From the NCBI GenBank assembly GCA_035371905.1, contig DAORXQ010000032.1:1-16010 (forward strand): a stretch of DNA of 16,010 nucleotides, given 5' to 3'. The stretch comes from a bacterium. Its GTDB lineage: Bacteria; Ratteibacteria; UBA8468; B48-G9; JAFGKM01. Position numbers and translations under genes: made by a program. The stretch's first letter is position 1; every line of letters starts with the position of its first letter. Positions 15,094-16,010 of this stretch are shown piece by piece. The notes beneath the pieces are model-generated. The model was not told the DNA's origin, made no database searches, and saw nothing but the letters and a program-made list of their open reading frames with translations.

Positions 15094-15843
15094 TTATAAG
15101 TTTTCAAGTTCATATATTAAAATAGCAATACTTACAACACTTGCAGTTTCAACTTTTAAAATTCTCCTTCCAAGAGAAACAGTAAAATATCCATATCCTC
15201 TTGCAATTTCAATTTCTTCTTCATCAAAACCACCTTCAGGTCCAATGAAAACATTAATTTTCTTATTTTTTATATCTATACCTTTAATTTTCTCAATAAT
15301 ACTTTTTATTGTCACTTCTTTTTCTCCTTCCCAGAAAATAATACCTAAATCTTTTTCCTCTTTAATACATTCTTCAAACTTATTAGGTTTTTCAATTTCA
15401 GGAATAAAAGTCCTACCTGAAACTTTTGATGACTCTTCTGCAATTTTTAACCACCTTTTAATTTTATTCTCTATTTTTTCTTTGGGAATTTTTACAACTG
15501 TCCTTTTATTTATTACAGGGACTATTCTTTTTACTCCAAGTTGAGTTACTTCTCTTACAATAAATTCAAACTTATCTCCTTTTGGTAAACATTGGAAAAG
15601 TTGTAAATTAAAGAGAAGTTCCGGATTATAGATTTCTTTTTCTTCAATAATTTTACCGATTATTTCGTCTCTTTTCATTTCTTTAATTTCAATTTCATAT
15701 TCTCTCCCGCTTCCATCAAATCCAATAAACCTATCTCCTGTCTCAAATCTTAAAACATTTTTTAAATAATGATATGTACCACCTTTTATCAGAAAATTAC
15801 ATTTAATTTTTACACAATCTTCTCCAATATATATTCTCCTCAT
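15094..15843 (-). CDS. rsmE: 16S rRNA m3U1498 methyltransferase
   Basis: RsmE methylates N3 of U1498 in the decoding region of 16S rRNA, using S-adenosylmethionine. The 249 residues have an N-terminal PUA-like part (HYLKNVLRFETGDRF at 25-39, FDGSGREYE at 42-50) and a C-terminal SPOUT knot with FIGPEGGFDEEE at 199-210 and SLGRRILKVETA at 223-234. KGDKFEFIVREVTQLGV (88-104) is also typical. Length matches the family. The ATG overlaps the stop of the upstream Sir2 gene as ATGA, and a purine-rich GAGAGA lies inside a possible hairpin just upstream. The lysE-type gene follows after 2 bp. Confidence 0.96.
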   Translation of the reverse strand: MRRIYIGEDCVKIKCNFLIKGGTYHYLKNVLRFETGDRFIGFDGSGREYEIEIKEMKRDEIIGKIIEEKEIYNPELLFNLQLFQCLPKGDKFEFIVREVTQLGVKRIVPVINKRTVVKIPKEKIENKIKRWLKIAEESSKVSGRTFIPEIEKPNKFEECIKEEKDLGIIFWEGEKEVTIKSIIEKIKGIDIKNKKINVFIGPEGGFDEEEIEIARGYGYFTVSLGRRILKVETASVVSIAILIYELENL

Positions 15844-16010
15844 TTCAGAAATCTCTCTGAAACATATTTAAAAATTTCTCCTGACGGTTGATAAAACTTT
15901 AAATCCGCTATATTTTCAAAATAACTTTTTTCTGTATTTATTTCAACTATTTTTGCTCCATTTTTTTTTGCTATATAGGGTAAGTCAGAAGCAGGCTTTA
16001 CAAATCCTGA
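15840..16010 (-). CDS. Sir2-family NAD-dependent deacylase, C-terminal fragment
   Basis: The frame is open from the window edge (first codon at 16010-16008) to TGA at 15842-15840 and gives the last 56 residues. SGFVKPASDLPYIAKKNGAK followed by IVEIN matches the NAD-binding end of Sir2 proteins, where a (G)TS-x-V-x-PA segment, a helix with AKKxGA and an EIN strand follow in order. The final YVSERFLK helix closes the domain. Sir2 enzymes remove acyl groups from lysine using NAD. The N-terminus and catalytic His lie outside the window. It overlaps rsmE by 4 bp, so the two are probably one transcript. The bacterial name would be cobB; I leave the symbol empty because only the tail is seen. Confidence 0.8.
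   Translation of the reverse strand, partial: SGFVKPASDLPYIAKKNGAKIVEINTEKSYFENIADLKFYQPSGEIFKYVSERFLK
15843..15862 (-). other. Possible hairpin at the rsmE start
   Basis: On the minus strand TTTCAGA (15862-15856) and TCTGAAA (15849-15843) could pair as a 7-bp stem with a 6-base loop. The last stem base is the A of the rsmE ATG, and the purine-rich GAGAGA is in the stem and loop. It lies in the last codons of the Sir2 gene. The stem is short and may be chance. Confidence 0.3.

Noticed and set aside
15245..15544. A 99-codon plus-strand open frame opposite rsmE
   Set aside because: It is inside the confident rsmE gene and its hydrophobic, Ser/Phe-rich product looks like antisense of Lys/Glu-rich coding sequence.
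1..16010. Defence system, CRISPR, prophage or mobile element
   Set aside because: No regularly spaced repeats, no transposase, integrase or phage genes, no terminal inverted repeats, and codon use looks uniform across the window.

Overview
The window is a dense, AT-rich bacterial segment, roughly one third G+C by eye. It holds 20 genes, two of them cut by the window edges. Eighteen are on the minus strand and two small ones are on the plus strand. No non-coding stretch exceeds 90 bp, and I see no rRNA, tRNA, CRISPR array or insertion sequence. Most neighbours overlap by 4-35 bp or lie within a few bases. The Lys/Glu/Ile-rich proteins, tight packing and the sugar-type genes (DegT aminotransferase, isomerase/epimerase TIM barrel, ceramidase-like hydrolase) fit an uncultured, possibly thermophilic, candidate-phylum bacterium of the Omnitrophota/Ratteibacteria or wider PVC type. 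That placement is inference; the sequence alone does not prove a lineage.

Layout, in order of minus-strand transcription. Operon C (16010 down to 14465) has the 3' end of a Sir2-type NAD-dependent deacylase gene, rsmE (16S rRNA m3U1498 methyltransferase) and a LysE/RhtB-type exporter. The sugar operon (14137 down to 10537) has a xylose-isomerase-like TIM barrel, a DegT/DnrJ/EryC1/StrS PLP aminotransferase and a neutral-ceramidase-like hydrolase. Operon A (10237 down to beyond base 1) has 13 genes: hisI, secD, secF, rsmD, coaD, rpmF, plsX, fabH, fabD, fabG, acpP, fabF and a large unrecognised protein open at the window edge.

The two plus-strand genes each sit at a boundary between operons. 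A mini alkylguanine-alkyltransferase (10282-10548) is divergent from operon A and converges on the sugar operon. A Cys-rich zinc-ribbon-like protein (14227-14472) is divergent from the sugar operon and converges on operon C. In both cases the convergent coding ends overlap, by 12 and 8 bp.

Operon A joins protein export (SecDF), ribosome items (RsmD, L32), coenzyme A synthesis (CoaD), the acyl-phosphate branch point of phospholipid synthesis (PlsX) and type II fatty acid initiation and elongation (FabH, FabD, FabG, ACP, FabF). CoaD makes dephospho-CoA, the precursor of the CoA from which the ACP phosphopantetheine arm is taken. PlsX consumes acyl-ACP, so several members are linked metabolically. 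The enoyl reductase, FabZ and acetyl-CoA carboxylase are not in the window. The sugar operon probably handles a sugar or cyclitol derivative by isomerisation, transamination and hydrolysis, but its substrate cannot be read from sequence. The most noteworthy items are the candidate operator in front of the sugar operon, the minimal alkyltransferase that keeps the catalytic residues, a palindrome that ends two convergent genes with the same three residues, and the unrecognised gene coupled to fabF.
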